Position numbers and translations under genes: made by a program. From a bacterium ADurb.Bin236 (GTDB taxonomy: Bacteria > UBP15 > UBA6099): a DNA stretch of 41,386 bases. Positions 33,075-41,352 of the stretch are shown here, piece after piece; positions within the stretch are counted from its first letter, which is position 1; the number at the start of each line of letters is the position of its first letter. Under the pieces are notes generated by a model. The model did not search any database. It saw only the letters and a program-made list of their open reading frames with translations, and had not been told where the DNA came from. The stretch lies in the NCBI GenBank assembly GCA_002069885.1, contig MWCD01000033.1, positions 1 to 41,386 on the forward strand, in the 5' to 3' direction.

Positions 33075-33587
33075 ATGAGCCTGAAAGCATCGGCCGCTAT
33101 CATCGCATTTGTCTTGATCTCTTGTTTGGCCGCAGGGTGCAGCGGAAGAAAAACCGCAGGCAATGCCGAACAGCCCGCTCCCAAAGCGCCAACCGAAGTC
33201 AGCGTCGAGTTGATAAAAGGATACCGCGACTGGCAGCGCGCCGTCGCAAACGTGAATACGGACGCGCACATAAGCGCGATTAAAGACATATATGTCAACG
33301 ACGAAGGAATCGCCTCTTTCAGGTCGGGCGAGGTCCCGTTTCCCGCCGGATCCATCATAGTCAAAGAGAATTTCGAATTTACTTCCGGCGGAGAAAAAGG
33401 AGCGTTAATGGCGCTCACCGCGATGGTGAAGATGAACGCCGGATACCACCCTGAAGGCGGCGACTGGGCGTACATTCAGACCGACCCCGGATTCTCCGAG
33501 ACGACGCTCGGCAAAGTGGAAAAATGCGCCTCCTGCCACGCCGCCGCCGCGAACAAAGACTTCGTTTTCCTCTCCCGTTCAAAATAA
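33075..33587 (+). CDS. Cytochrome P460-like lipoprotein with one c-type heme site
   Basis: The 170-residue protein has a lipoprotein-type signal ending LAAGC (C22). The body resembles the cytochrome P460 fold: a beta-rich domain with YRDWQRAVANVN near the N-terminus, IYVNDEGIASFR, PFPAGSIIVKE, and the heme attachment site CASCH (C151, C154, H155) close to the C-terminus. P460 proteins often oxidise hydroxylamine or bind NO; the crosslinking lysine of true P460s cannot be placed by eye, so ordinary c-heme redox function is possible. A GGAGGGCGG ribosome site precedes the ATG. No c-type cytochrome maturation genes adjoin it, though the CcdA/TlpA pair at 8056-9331 could serve. Confidence 0.8.
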   Translation: MSLKASAAIIAFVLISCLAAGCSGRKTAGNAEQPAPKAPTEVSVELIKGYRDWQRAVANVNTDAHISAIKDIYVNDEGIASFRSGEVPFPAGSIIVKENFEFTSGGEKGALMALTAMVKMNAGYHPEGGDWAYIQTDPGFSETTLGKVEKCASCHAAAANKDFVFLSRSK

Positions 33588-33622
33588 CCCCGGTCCAGAC
33601 GCGCGGCGCCGGCTCCGGCAAA

Positions 33623-33656
33623 ATTATTTTCATCATTGCCACGAGAATGAAATAAT
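33623..33656. promoter_or_regulatory. AT-rich inverted repeat upstream of hypB
   Basis: ATTATTTTCAT (33623-33633) is mirrored by ATGAAATAAT (33647-33656) with one bulged base and a 13-base centre, in the 122-base spacer between the P460-like gene and hypB. It may be an operator or a stem-loop; a regulator is unknown. Confidence 0.35.
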
Positions 33657-33709
33657 CGTTAGGATTCTAGATAGACGGCAAAACGCTGAAAGCGGCATGA
33701 GAGGCTCGA

Positions 33710-34381
33710 ATGGAAATCAAAGTGTTGAAAAAGTTGATGGCGGCGCAGGAAGCCGACGCCGAAATCAACAGGAGGTTTTTCTCCGACATGAATGTGGCGG
33801 CGGTGAACATGATGAGTTCTCCGGGGTCGGGCAAAACGGCGCTGCTGGAAAAGACTCTGGAGGCGCTTGGCAGGGAACTTGGCGCGGCGGTGGTCGAGGG
33901 CGACATTCTCACGACTCTGGACGCCGAACGTCTGGCCCGGTTCGGAATTCAGACGGCGCAGATAAACACCGGCCCTTTCGGGGGCGACTGCCATCTGGAG
34001 GCCGCTTGGGTGCGCAGCGCCGCAGAGCAACTGGACCTCTCCCGCGTAGACCTGCTGTTCGTCGAAAATGTCGGCAACCTCGTTTGCCCGGCGGAATTCA
34101 ACCTCGGCGTGGACGCCAACGTCGTGCTGATAAGCGTGACGGAGGGCGAGGACAAACCCGCGAAATATCCCATCATGTTCAGGTCGTGCGACCTGTGCGT
34201 GGTCTCGAAGATCGACCTGCTGCCCGCGTTGGACTTCGACATGGAATTGCTTGAAAAAAACGTCAGAGCGGCAAACCCCAGCCTGCGCGTGATGAAGCTG
34301 TCCGCGAAAACAGGCGAAGGCGTCGGCGAATGGCTGTACTGGCTGCGAGGCCTGTCCGCGTCGAAAAAACAGAAAATCTAA
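33710..34381 (+). CDS. hypB: HypB-type nickel-inserting GTPase
   Basis: The 223-residue SIMIBI GTPase matches HypB, which delivers Ni to [NiFe]-hydrogenase and sometimes urease. The P-loop is SSPGSGKT (36-43), the metal-site Cys and His are in GDCHLE (C94, H95) with the further Cys in NLVCPAEF (C126), and the guanine motif is KIDL near 166. It lacks the N-terminal CxxCGC and His-rich regions seen in E. coli and Bradyrhizobium HypB, so it is the short form. No hypA, hydrogenase or urease genes are adjacent, so its target is elsewhere. Confidence 0.9.
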   Translation: MEIKVLKKLMAAQEADAEINRRFFSDMNVAAVNMMSSPGSGKTALLEKTLEALGRELGAAVVEGDILTTLDAERLARFGIQTAQINTGPFGGDCHLEAAWVRSAAEQLDLSRVDLLFVENVGNLVCPAEFNLGVDANVVLISVTEGEDKPAKYPIMFRSCDLCVVSKIDLLPALDFDMELLEKNVRAANPSLRVMKLSAKTGEGVGEWLYWLRGLSASKKQKI

Positions 34382-34539
34382 AAAAACAAATAGCAGCGGT
34401 TATCCCGCGTCCTTCAAGCGAAAAAACTGCCGCGCCAAGGCGCGGAAAGTCCGCTCCGTTTTCCTCTTCTTTACTTTTCATTTTCGCTCTTATATGATTG
34501 CCGTAGCTGTGAATTCCGCGCGAAAGGCGGGTTCTTTAC

Positions 34540-35466
34540 ATGACTTCCTCGCAAGAAAGAAAACATGTCGTTAGCGTCAGCATCGGCTCTTCTAAAAGAG
34601 ACCACAGCGTCGAGACGGACGTGATGGGGGTTCCTTTCAGAATCGAGCGCGTCGGCACGGACGGCGACATGGAAAAAGCCAAACAGATGATCCGCGACTA
34701 TGACGGCAAAGTGGACGCCATCGGGCTGGGCGGCATCGACCTATACCTGATTATCGGCAAGAAAAGATACACTCTGAAAGACGGCAAGAAACTGGCCGAC
34801 TGCGCAAAAATTTCTCCGACTTACGACGGCAGCATGCTTAAACACACCATCGAGCGCGGCTTCATCATGCAGTTGGCGAAGGAAGGAAAATATCTCCGCA
34901 AAGGCTCCAAGGTTCTCGTCATCAGCTCCGCAGACAGGTTCGGCATGGCCGAGGCTCTTTTCAATTCCGGCTGCGACGTCGTCCTCGGCGACCTGATGTT
35001 CACACTGAACCTGCCCATTCCGCTGAGGACGCTGCCGGCCCTGAAGATCGTCGCCTCCATACTTGTTCCCATAGTGTCGAACGTCCCGTTCGAACTGTTG
35101 TATCCGACGGGGAAAAAGCAGGAGAAGAGGACGCCCAAGTTCGAGGATTACTTCCGCCACGCCGAAGTCATAGCCGGGGATTTCAACTACATCAACAGAT
35201 ACATGCCCGACGACATGGCGGGCAAAACGATAATCACCAACACGGTTACGGCCTCGGACATCGAGGAGATGAAGACGATGGGGGTCGCCACGCTGATAAC
35301 CACCACGCCGGACTTCGGCGGACGCTCCTTCGGCACAAACGTCATGGAAGGCGTTTACTCAACCATACTCGGCAGAAACAGGAAGAACCCGCTGACCATT
35401 CAGGACCTCGACGAGATGTTGAAAAAGAGCGACCTGAAACCCCGGATATTGCCGCTGAACGAATGA
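34540..35466 (+). CDS. Conserved protein of the 'quinate 5-dehydrogenase'-labelled family, function unclear
   Basis: The 308-residue protein matches a conserved family often labelled quinate 5-dehydrogenase: VSVSIGSSKRDHSVE, RVGTDGDMEKA, DAIGLGGIDLYL, SADRFGMAEAL, DLMFTLNLPIPLR, YPTGKKQEKRTPKFEDYF, VIAGDFNYINRYMP, and TTTPDFGGRSFGTNVMEG. The label is not supported by visible quinate or shikimate dehydrogenase motifs; VLVISSADRFGMAEAL could be a nucleotide-binding turn but is not a classical GxGxxG. The conserved pattern suggests an enzyme. No shikimate genes surround it. The gene stands alone, with a 158-base spacer before it. Confidence 0.7.
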   Translation: MTSSQERKHVVSVSIGSSKRDHSVETDVMGVPFRIERVGTDGDMEKAKQMIRDYDGKVDAIGLGGIDLYLIIGKKRYTLKDGKKLADCAKISPTYDGSMLKHTIERGFIMQLAKEGKYLRKGSKVLVISSADRFGMAEALFNSGCDVVLGDLMFTLNLPIPLRTLPALKIVASILVPIVSNVPFELLYPTGKKQEKRTPKFEDYFRHAEVIAGDFNYINRYMPDDMAGKTIITNTVTASDIEEMKTMGVATLITTTPDFGGRSFGTNVMEGVYSTILGRNRKNPLTIQDLDEMLKKSDLKPRILPLNE

Positions 35467-35584
35467 GCCGCGAGAAGGCTCGAACACAACGCTCAAATCC
35501 GCCGCGAGCGCCCGCCCGCCTCTCCGCGCTTCCTGCGCGACTCCTTATGTGATAAAATTTTTCCAGCGTCGAAAGGAGATTTAC

Positions 35585-38326
35585 ATGTCCGATAAAAAAA
35601 TATATCTCGTGTGCGGATTCCATGTGAACTGCAACCATTCATGGAGGGGAGACCGCAACGACAAGACCGGATTCGGAACGGATTTGAAAATAATCCGGGA
35701 GATAATACGGATACTCGACGAAGCGAACGAGCGCGGGCTGGACGCGCGGGGGACTTGGGACTTCGACCACTACTGGTCGCTCGAACATATCATCCCGCGA
35801 TTCGCGCCTGACATAATCGAAGGCCTTGTTAGAAGGATCAAGCAGGGAAAGGACGAGGCGATCCTCGGTTGCTGGAACAACGGCGACCTCGCCGCGTCCA
35901 CCGTCGAGGAGTTCAGGGAAAGCCTGAAACGCACAATATCCAATTCCGCCGGCTCCGGCCTAGCGGACCTCTTCGGCGCGTATTCCCCGGTCGTCCGCAC
36001 TCAGGAAACGATGTTCACGCACGGCGGCGTCGAGCTTTACCTCGAACAGGGGGTCAAGGCCATCGCCCTTTATTACAGCGCCGTGCCGTTCGACTCGGTA
36101 CGCAACTTCATTCCGCGCCTGACGCCGAACGAGATGCACAACCCGCTCAGGTTCCACTCGACGGAATCGGACGCGGCCATGCTGATGATGCCGATGTACA
36201 ATCAGGGCGACGTCATGACCGCCGGGTCGCTTCGCAAGTGGACGGCGGCGATACGGAAAAAACAAAAAAGCGGAGAGATTCCCGGCAACGCGTTGCTGTA
36301 CATCAACATGGACGCCGACGCGGAGCTGTGGACGGGCATCGGACTGCCGAAAATCTTCGACCGGCTGCCTAACACGCGCGGGCTGGCGGAATTCATCGAT
36401 ACGGTCAACGACACTGAATATCTGGAGTTCGGCAAGCTCGGCGACTACATCGAGAACAACCCGCCCGTCGGCGACATCACCGTGCGGCAGGACCTCGCGG
36501 ACGGCTCTTACTGCGGCTTCAACAGTTGGACGGAGAAGCTGGTCAATCAGGGCCTGTGGCGGCTGTCCGAGAAAGCAAGAAAACTCGAACGGACCGCCGA
36601 CTTCCTTTCTGCCGCCGCGACCCCGGACGCGCGCGCGGAAATCGAGCGCCTCCTGCGCGGCCCCGGCGGCTCTTGCTTCGAAAACAAGCTATTGCTATTA
36701 AGCACCACGCATTTCGGTATGAACTCCCCGGTGGTCCACCCGGACAGGGCGAGGGTGGCGTTTCATCTGGCGCGGAACATGCTGGAAACATCCTCCCGCG
36801 CGGCGGAGCTTGCTGCGGCGCAGTCCGGCGTCGAGCCTCTCTGCGGGGAGGACGGCGCGGAACTGTTCTGCTTCTCCGTCGTCAACCAGACTAAGTACAG
36901 AGATCAAGCGGCGGTGGAGCGAGGCGCGCGCGTCCTCATGCGGGTTCCGTTCATGCCCGTCCGCCCGGCGGACCCGGCCCGGCTCGCCCTCAAGGACTCC
37001 TCCGGCGCGGACGTTCCGTTCGACATCGACGACGCGAAGACGGACGCGGATGGCAATGTCGTCTCCGCCGTCCTGTGGTTCGCGCACACGGCGGACGGCT
37101 CGCCCTCTCAGGCATACGCCCTAGTGGAAACATCCGAGCCTGTCGCGCCGGCGGAATCGGTCAAAGCCTCCTCGGAGCTTCTCGACAACGGCCTAGTGTC
37201 CATCAGGCTCGATCCGCGCGGCAGGATAGCCTCGTTCGCGTCCTCCGCCGGAGAATTCTCCGACGGGCAACTCATCTCCCTCGGCGCAACATACAGAGCC
37301 GAATCAAACAGGAAACATTACACGCCCCGCGCGTACAAAGCGGAATCCGCCCGCGTCGGCCCCGCCGGACGCCTCGGCTCGATCTCTCTGTCCTCAAAAA
37401 CAGTCATCTTCTGCAAAGGAAAAAACTACACGGTCGAAGGCAGGCACATCCTTCGCGTGTTCGACGGCTTCCCCCGCCTGTTCGTCGACGCCGATGTCTC
37501 TTTCCCTCAAACCCCCTCGGAGTCGGAAGACATAAGCTCGTCGTCGCACACCGGAAAGAAGTTCGACACGAGATGGTACGAGGTCATGCCCGCCGAGATA
37601 CGGCCCGCGCTGTTCAGCCCGCCCGGCGGGTTCCTCCGCGTGTGGAAACACAACTATAAGAACGTGACGAACAGCTACGATTTCGACTACGGCGCGATAG
37701 ACAAGGCGAACCGCGCGCCGGACGCCTGCAACAATCAGGTGACGGACGGATGGCTCGCAGTGTCGGACACGAAACGCGGCCTGCTCATAAGCGCCGACGC
37801 CGGGGTCAACTCCTCGCCCGCTTACTGCCCGATGCGCGTGCGCGAATCAGGCGGCAGGCAACGCGCGTCTCTCAACCCGTTCGGCACGTACTTCGGCAAA
37901 CAGTTCTCGCATTTGAACGAGGGGTTCAATCTGGCGTACGAGATGACGATGGCGATCGGGGCGCAGCACCGCCCGACCGCGCCCTCGTTCAACGGCGGCA
38001 GAGTGCGGATGAGCCTGATGCTGGCTCCTTACGAAGGGGACGCGCCGTCTCAAGCCTTGCGAACTGAGGCAGACCTCTTCAGCATGCCGCCCGCAGTCAT
38101 CGTCCGCGACTCGCAGGGCAAACCTTCTATCCCGGATTCCGACATCGCGGCCGACCTCGCGCCGTGCCGCGCCGAACACGATCTGGACGCGTGCGCCGGA
38201 TGGAAATATTCTGACTTCCTCGAACACGCGAACAAGGATTTCGATCCCGGCGCAAAAGCGGAAAAAGGCGCTTCCATCGCAACTTTCGTCAGGATGATTG
38301 CCGAAGGAATCAGGATACGCTCTTAA
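35585..38326 (+). CDS. GH38-like large glycoside hydrolase with altered metal motif
   Basis: The 913-residue protein has no signal peptide. Residues about 1-330 resemble the N-terminal barrel of GH38 alpha-mannosidases, the following bundle contains STTHFGMNSPVVHPDR, and the C-terminal 500 residues form beta domains (LDNGLVSIRLD; GRIASF) as in GH38. The GH38 zinc motif HSHNDPGW reads HVNCNHSW here (FHVNCNHSWRGD), so both zinc ligands of the known enzymes (His and Asp) are Asn. The start at 35585 has AAAGGAG upstream; the 12-residue extension is rejected. It may be a divergent subfamily with a different catalytic plan, or a non-catalytic relative. Confidence 0.75.
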   Translation: MSDKKIYLVCGFHVNCNHSWRGDRNDKTGFGTDLKIIREIIRILDEANERGLDARGTWDFDHYWSLEHIIPRFAPDIIEGLVRRIKQGKDEAILGCWNNGDLAASTVEEFRESLKRTISNSAGSGLADLFGAYSPVVRTQETMFTHGGVELYLEQGVKAIALYYSAVPFDSVRNFIPRLTPNEMHNPLRFHSTESDAAMLMMPMYNQGDVMTAGSLRKWTAAIRKKQKSGEIPGNALLYINMDADAELWTGIGLPKIFDRLPNTRGLAEFIDTVNDTEYLEFGKLGDYIENNPPVGDITVRQDLADGSYCGFNSWTEKLVNQGLWRLSEKARKLERTADFLSAAATPDARAEIERLLRGPGGSCFENKLLLLSTTHFGMNSPVVHPDRARVAFHLARNMLETSSRAAELAAAQSGVEPLCGEDGAELFCFSVVNQTKYRDQAAVERGARVLMRVPFMPVRPADPARLALKDSSGADVPFDIDDAKTDADGNVVSAVLWFAHTADGSPSQAYALVETSEPVAPAESVKASSELLDNGLVSIRLDPRGRIASFASSAGEFSDGQLISLGATYRAESNRKHYTPRAYKAESARVGPAGRLGSISLSSKTVIFCKGKNYTVEGRHILRVFDGFPRLFVDADVSFPQTPSESEDISSSSHTGKKFDTRWYEVMPAEIRPALFSPPGGFLRVWKHNYKNVTNSYDFDYGAIDKANRAPDACNNQVTDGWLAVSDTKRGLLISADAGVNSSPAYCPMRVRESGGRQRASLNPFGTYFGKQFSHLNEGFNLAYEMTMAIGAQHRPTAPSFNGGRVRMSLMLAPYEGDAPSQALRTEADLFSMPPAVIVRDSQGKPSIPDSDIAADLAPCRAEHDLDACAGWKYSDFLEHANKDFDPGAKAEKGASIATFVRMIAEGIRIRS

Positions 38327-38408
38327 CGCGCTCCGGCGGCGGCGTATCAGGAATTCATTTCCGCTGAATCGCGGCAATGTTAATTAGAAGCAGGAAGAGG
38401 CGAAACCT

Positions 38409-38630
38409 ATGCCGTACTACGATTACTGTTGCGAGAAATGCGGGAAAGAATTCGAGATTTTCGCCGGTATAAACGATCCCCGCGACGACGTGCGCTGCGA
38501 AGCCTGCGGCGGCGGGGCGAGGCGGCTGTTCGACAGCGTTGTGACAGCAAAAAAGAGCGGTTCCGGAGGCCCTTCTTCAGCCTCGTCATGCTCTACGTGT
38601 TCGACCCGGAATTGTTCGAGTTGCGGATGA
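38409..38630 (+). CDS. FmdB-type zinc ribbon protein (second copy)
   Basis: The 73-residue protein begins MPYYDYCCEKCGKEFEIF and has the two CxxC knuckles (C8/C11 and C30/C33, in RCEACGG) of the FmdB family, with a Ser/Cys-rich tail (SSCSTCSTRNCSSCG). It is related to the product of 16737-16991, sharing the Tyr-x-Tyr start and the ribbon. An AGAGGCG ribosome site is present. It follows the GH38-like gene by 82 bases and converges on the HTH/pseudo-receiver gene. Confidence 0.88.
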   Translation: MPYYDYCCEKCGKEFEIFAGINDPRDDVRCEACGGGARRLFDSVVTAKKSGSGGPSSASSCSTCSTRNCSSCG

Positions 38631-38641
38631 CGGGCGCGCAA

Positions 38642-39202
38642 TCAGTCTTTCAACTGCCGCACCGCCTCCGTTATTTCTCCGAGATTCTGAGGATATCTGT
38701 ATAGCTGTGCTGATTTTTCAAGATCAATTTGCTCGATGTCAATCGATTCATCAGACATGAAAAAAGCCAGAACATTAATCCCGCGGGTTTTCTCGTTCCG
38801 CTCGATGGCTTCGGACACCAGCGAAGTTTTTATGCCATCGATGCCCGCGCTCCAAATCATCGCCGACGGACGGTTCTCCGGGAGCGCCAGAAGCGCGTCC
38901 ACCCCGCACCCGAACTGGCAGACGTCCACCTTGCACTCCGAGCATATTTCCTCGGACATCCGACCCCGCACTTTTTCGTCGGGGTGGACGATGAATATCA
39001 TTTTTTTTGCCATAGCAAGCTCTTCAGGGACAGGGATGTTTCTATCGCGCAACGCTCTTACAAGCTCATCCGACTTGATTCTATAGTGGCCGCCGATTGT
39101 GCGGAAAGACGGAATCTTTCCCTCTCGCACCCAGTTCTTCATGGTGTTCGCATGCAAGCCGAGCAATCGCGCGACTTCCGTTGTGGTATAGAAATCTTTC
39201 AT
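38642..39202 (-). CDS. MerR/excisionase-type HTH fused to degenerate receiver domain
   Basis: The 186-residue protein begins with a MerR/excisionase-type helix-turn-helix (TTTEVARLLGLHANTMKNWV, then GGHYRI; residues 5-45). After a linker (45-65), residues 66-186 look like a response-regulator receiver: MIFIVHPDEKVRG (β1 and acid pair), SAMIWSAGIDG where the phospho-Asp should be, and YRYPQNLGEI where the Lys-Pro is normally found. No Asp lies at residues 112-121 and the Lys is replaced, so phosphorylation seems lost. It would be a DNA-binding regulator sensing something other than phosphate transfer. A strong promoter-rich spacer separates it from the YtxH gene. Confidence 0.75.
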   Translation of the reverse strand: MKDFYTTTEVARLLGLHANTMKNWVREGKIPSFRTIGGHYRIKSDELVRALRDRNIPVPEELAMAKKMIFIVHPDEKVRGRMSEEICSECKVDVCQFGCGVDALLALPENRPSAMIWSAGIDGIKTSLVSEAIERNEKTRGINVLAFFMSDESIDIEQIDLEKSAQLYRYPQNLGEITEAVRQLKD

Positions 39203-39376
39203 GGCGGCTGTTCCCTCGTTTTTTATCGCATGTCTGTCACAGAGTAATTATGCGGTCATTCTATATAACAAATAATCCATAGTAAAGTGTTTCCGCGAAA
39301 AAAAATTTCTCTGTCGCGCAATGGAACCGGCCGCTCCTTTTTCGCGCTTCTTCCGCCTTCCCTGCCGTCCAATCTC

Positions 39377-39405
39377 TTGACAGGGGGCTTGGCATAAAGT
39401 ACAAT
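39377..39405 (+). promoter_or_regulatory. Strong sigma70 promoter for ytxH-like gene
   Basis: A perfect TTGACA (39377-39382) and TACAAT (39400-39405) are 17 bases apart, about 45 bases before the ATG at 39451. The region 39203-39376 is AT-rich and may hold the divergent promoter of the HTH gene. Confidence 0.7.
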
Positions 39406-39450
39406 CACCTAACAATAATCGAGTGGAAATTGTTTCAGGGGGAGAAAAAA

Positions 39451-39789
39451 ATGGCAGAAGTCGAAAGACCGGAAGTCAAGGAGAAGAAGAAGGGACGCAA
39501 CTGGGTCGCTCCAGTCATCGGATTCGCCGCCGGTTCGGTCGTCGGCGCGGTGACGGCTCTGTTATACGCCCCGCAATCCGGCAAGGAAACGCGCGAGAAG
39601 ATCAAAGAACGCGTCTCCGAAGTGTCCGACAAGGCCGGCGCGCTCATCGAACAGTCCCGCGAGGCTATCGAGGACGCCAAAGAGAAAATGACACACGCGT
39701 ACGAAGACGCGGTCGACCGCACTTCGTCCGTCATCTCTCAGGCCAAGGAAAAACTCGGAACCAAGAAAAAAGACCTGCCCGAAGAGTGA
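39451..39789 (+). CDS. YtxH-domain membrane-anchored helical protein
   Basis: The 112-residue protein has a charged N-terminus, one membrane segment (VIGFAAGSVVGAVTALLYAP, about 21-40), then the YtxH motif APQSGKETREKI and a long amphipathic helix (RVSEVSDKAGALIEQ...). YtxH proteins are small, often general-stress induced, with unknown function. The start at 39451 has GGGGGAG six bases upstream; a TTG seven codons earlier is rejected. It has its own near-consensus promoter and a clear terminator at 39817-39840, so it is a monocistronic unit, probably highly expressed. Confidence 0.85.
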   Translation: MAEVERPEVKEKKKGRNWVAPVIGFAAGSVVGAVTALLYAPQSGKETREKIKERVSEVSDKAGALIEQSREAIEDAKEKMTHAYEDAVDRTSSVISQAKEKLGTKKKDLPEE

Positions 39790-39816
39790 TCTCGTTTTCT
39801 ATCAACAGCTAGTCCG

Positions 39817-39840
39817 GCCGGCCCCAAAGGCCGGCTTTTT
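39817..39840 (+). terminator. Rho-independent terminator
   Basis: GCCGGCC (39817-39823), loop CCAAA, GGCCGGC (39829-39835), then TTTTTCTTTTT. It ends the YtxH transcript. The remaining spacer to 40017 holds no clear gene. Confidence 0.85.
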
Positions 39841-40017
39841 CTTTTTGGCTTTTTTGTCCATTTGCTGTCGCTGTTCTTGTTCGCTCCCCGCTTCGAGCTT
39901 CAGGCTGAGTGTTGTCCGCGCTCCGCGACGCGGGTATAATGTCCGTGAAATTTCCGCCCTCGCGCCGGCAGTCCGCATTTCCGCCGCGCGGCGGCGAATC
40001 CCGGAGATGTTGCGCCT

Positions 40018-40437
40018 ATGACAGTCTCAATCAAAAGAATCCGCAAAGACCTCCGGGAACTCGTGGAAATCGATTCGCTTTTGAAAAAACTGGAAGCGCT
40101 TGAGAAGGAAAACCGGAAAACATCCGAACAGGTGAAAGATCTGAAAAAAGAGGTGGCCGCGCTGCGGACGAAGGTGTCGGAGTTGACAGCCGAGCCTGCC
40201 GCGCCGAAGAGAACCCGCCTCGTGGACGCCATTGAAGCGATAGCGTCGGGTTTCGGCCGCCCCTTCAAAGTGATAGAAATCCGGGAGGCTCTCTCCGGCG
40301 ACAAACGGTTCAAATCATCGGACGGCAACTTCTATTCCGTCATCGCCACCGCCATGAACAACAGCGGAAAATTCCGCAAGCTTTCTCCCGGCGTTTACGA
40401 GTATGCCGGTTACGACGCGCCCGACCGCGCGCGGTAG
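40018..40437 (+). CDS. Coiled-coil plus winged-helix (HARE-HTH-like) protein
   Basis: The 139-residue protein has a long coiled coil (residues 5-55, IDSLLKKLEALEKENRK and KDLKKEVAALRTKVSE), an Ala/Pro linker and a C-terminal domain (about 67-130) with RLVDAIEAIASGFGRPFKVIEI, DGNFYSVIATAMNNSGKF and SPGVYEY, the form of a HARE-HTH/HB1-type winged helix. This suggests a DNA-binding or protein-binding adaptor that multimerises through the coil. It lies 41 bases before trpF. No partner restriction or toxin gene is beside it. Confidence 0.7.
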   Translation: MTVSIKRIRKDLRELVEIDSLLKKLEALEKENRKTSEQVKDLKKEVAALRTKVSELTAEPAAPKRTRLVDAIEAIASGFGRPFKVIEIREALSGDKRFKSSDGNFYSVIATAMNNSGKFRKLSPGVYEYAGYDAPDRAR

Positions 40438-40477
40438 CGGCGACTGCGCGCGCCCGCTCCTGAAGGGAAATCCGAAA

Positions 40478-41152
40478 ATGGATTGCAGAATAAAAATCTG
40501 CGGCGTCACGCGCGAGGAGGACGTCGCGCTTGTTTCGGCGTCCGGAGCGGACTACGTCGGTCTGCTGGTGAACATGCCATCGGCGCGCACGCTAACCCCG
40601 GAGCGCGCGGTCGAACTTGCGGCCCTGTCCGGCATCCCCGCGATTCTTCTGTTCATGGGGTCTCCGGCGGAGCTTGTGGCTGAAACGGCGCGCGCCGCCC
40701 GCGCTGCGGGCGTTCAGATTCAGGGCGACGAGACGCCCGAATTCATCGCCTGCATCAGGCCTCTGCTCGACTGCGAAATCTGGAAAGGGATACATCTTCC
40801 CGCCGCAGGCGACGGCGATTGCGACGAGCGCGCCGCGCTCGATCTCATGCGACTCCACGCCGCCGCCGGGGCGGACAGGTTGCTGCTAGATACCGTGTCC
40901 ATAGAGGGCGGCAAGCGTCGCATGGGCGGCACGGGCCGCGTCTACGACTGGGACGCCGCCGCCCGCATCGCCTCTCTTTCCCCTCGGCCCGTCTTCATGG
41001 CGGGCGGCCTCAACCCGGACAACGTGGCGGACGCCATCCGCCGCGTAAGACCTTTCGGCGTCGACCTCGCAGGCGGCGTCGAATCCGCTCCCGGCATTAA
41101 AGACCCCGCAAAAGTCGCCGCCTTCGTCCGCTCCGTCCGCTCCGCAATCTAA
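40478..41152 (+). CDS. trpF: Phosphoribosylanthranilate isomerase TrpF
   Basis: The 224-residue TIM-barrel protein has the TrpF motifs: MDCRIKICGVTREED at the N-terminus (catalytic Cys7 or nearby), YVGLLV, VQIQGDE, LLLDT, FMAGGLNPDNV and GVDLAGGVESAPGIKD. It converts phosphoribosylanthranilate to CdRP in tryptophan synthesis. The usual GVVF has become GLLV and VQLHG has become VQIQGD, so the active site region is somewhat divergent. The start at 40478 has GAAGGGA upstream; the 25-residue extension is rejected. No other trp genes are in the window. The repeat at 41172 follows. Confidence 0.85.
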   Translation: MDCRIKICGVTREEDVALVSASGADYVGLLVNMPSARTLTPERAVELAALSGIPAILLFMGSPAELVAETARAARAAGVQIQGDETPEFIACIRPLLDCEIWKGIHLPAAGDGDCDERAALDLMRLHAAAGADRLLLDTVSIEGGKRRMGGTGRVYDWDAAARIASLSPRPVFMAGGLNPDNVADAIRRVRPFGVDLAGGVESAPGIKDPAKVAAFVRSVRSAI

Positions 41153-41171
41153 GCGCGCGGAGCCTCCGGCG

Positions 41172-41352
41172 GCCAAAGAGAAACTTTTGAAAAAGTTTCT
41201 CTTTGGAATCTCTTCAAAACGTTTCAATGGTCGTCGGGAGCGAATCGCTGACGCGCTTCTCTCCCGACGCCCCATTTAAAATCGTAATCGTAGGGGCGGG
41301 GCTTGCCCCCGCCCTTTTAACATTTCGGGCGACCGCAAGGGTCGCCCCTACG
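41172..41352. repeat. Dispersed intergenic repeat, module A/B, copy 2
   Basis: It is nearly identical to 13009-13188. The first palindrome extends to 34 bases (41173-41206). The stem TCGGGAG/CTCCCGA and both GC hairpins are kept, the second with one extra C in the loop region. It begins 20 bases after the trpF stop and continues to the right edge of the window region. The last 34 bases hold nothing clear. Confidence 0.85.
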
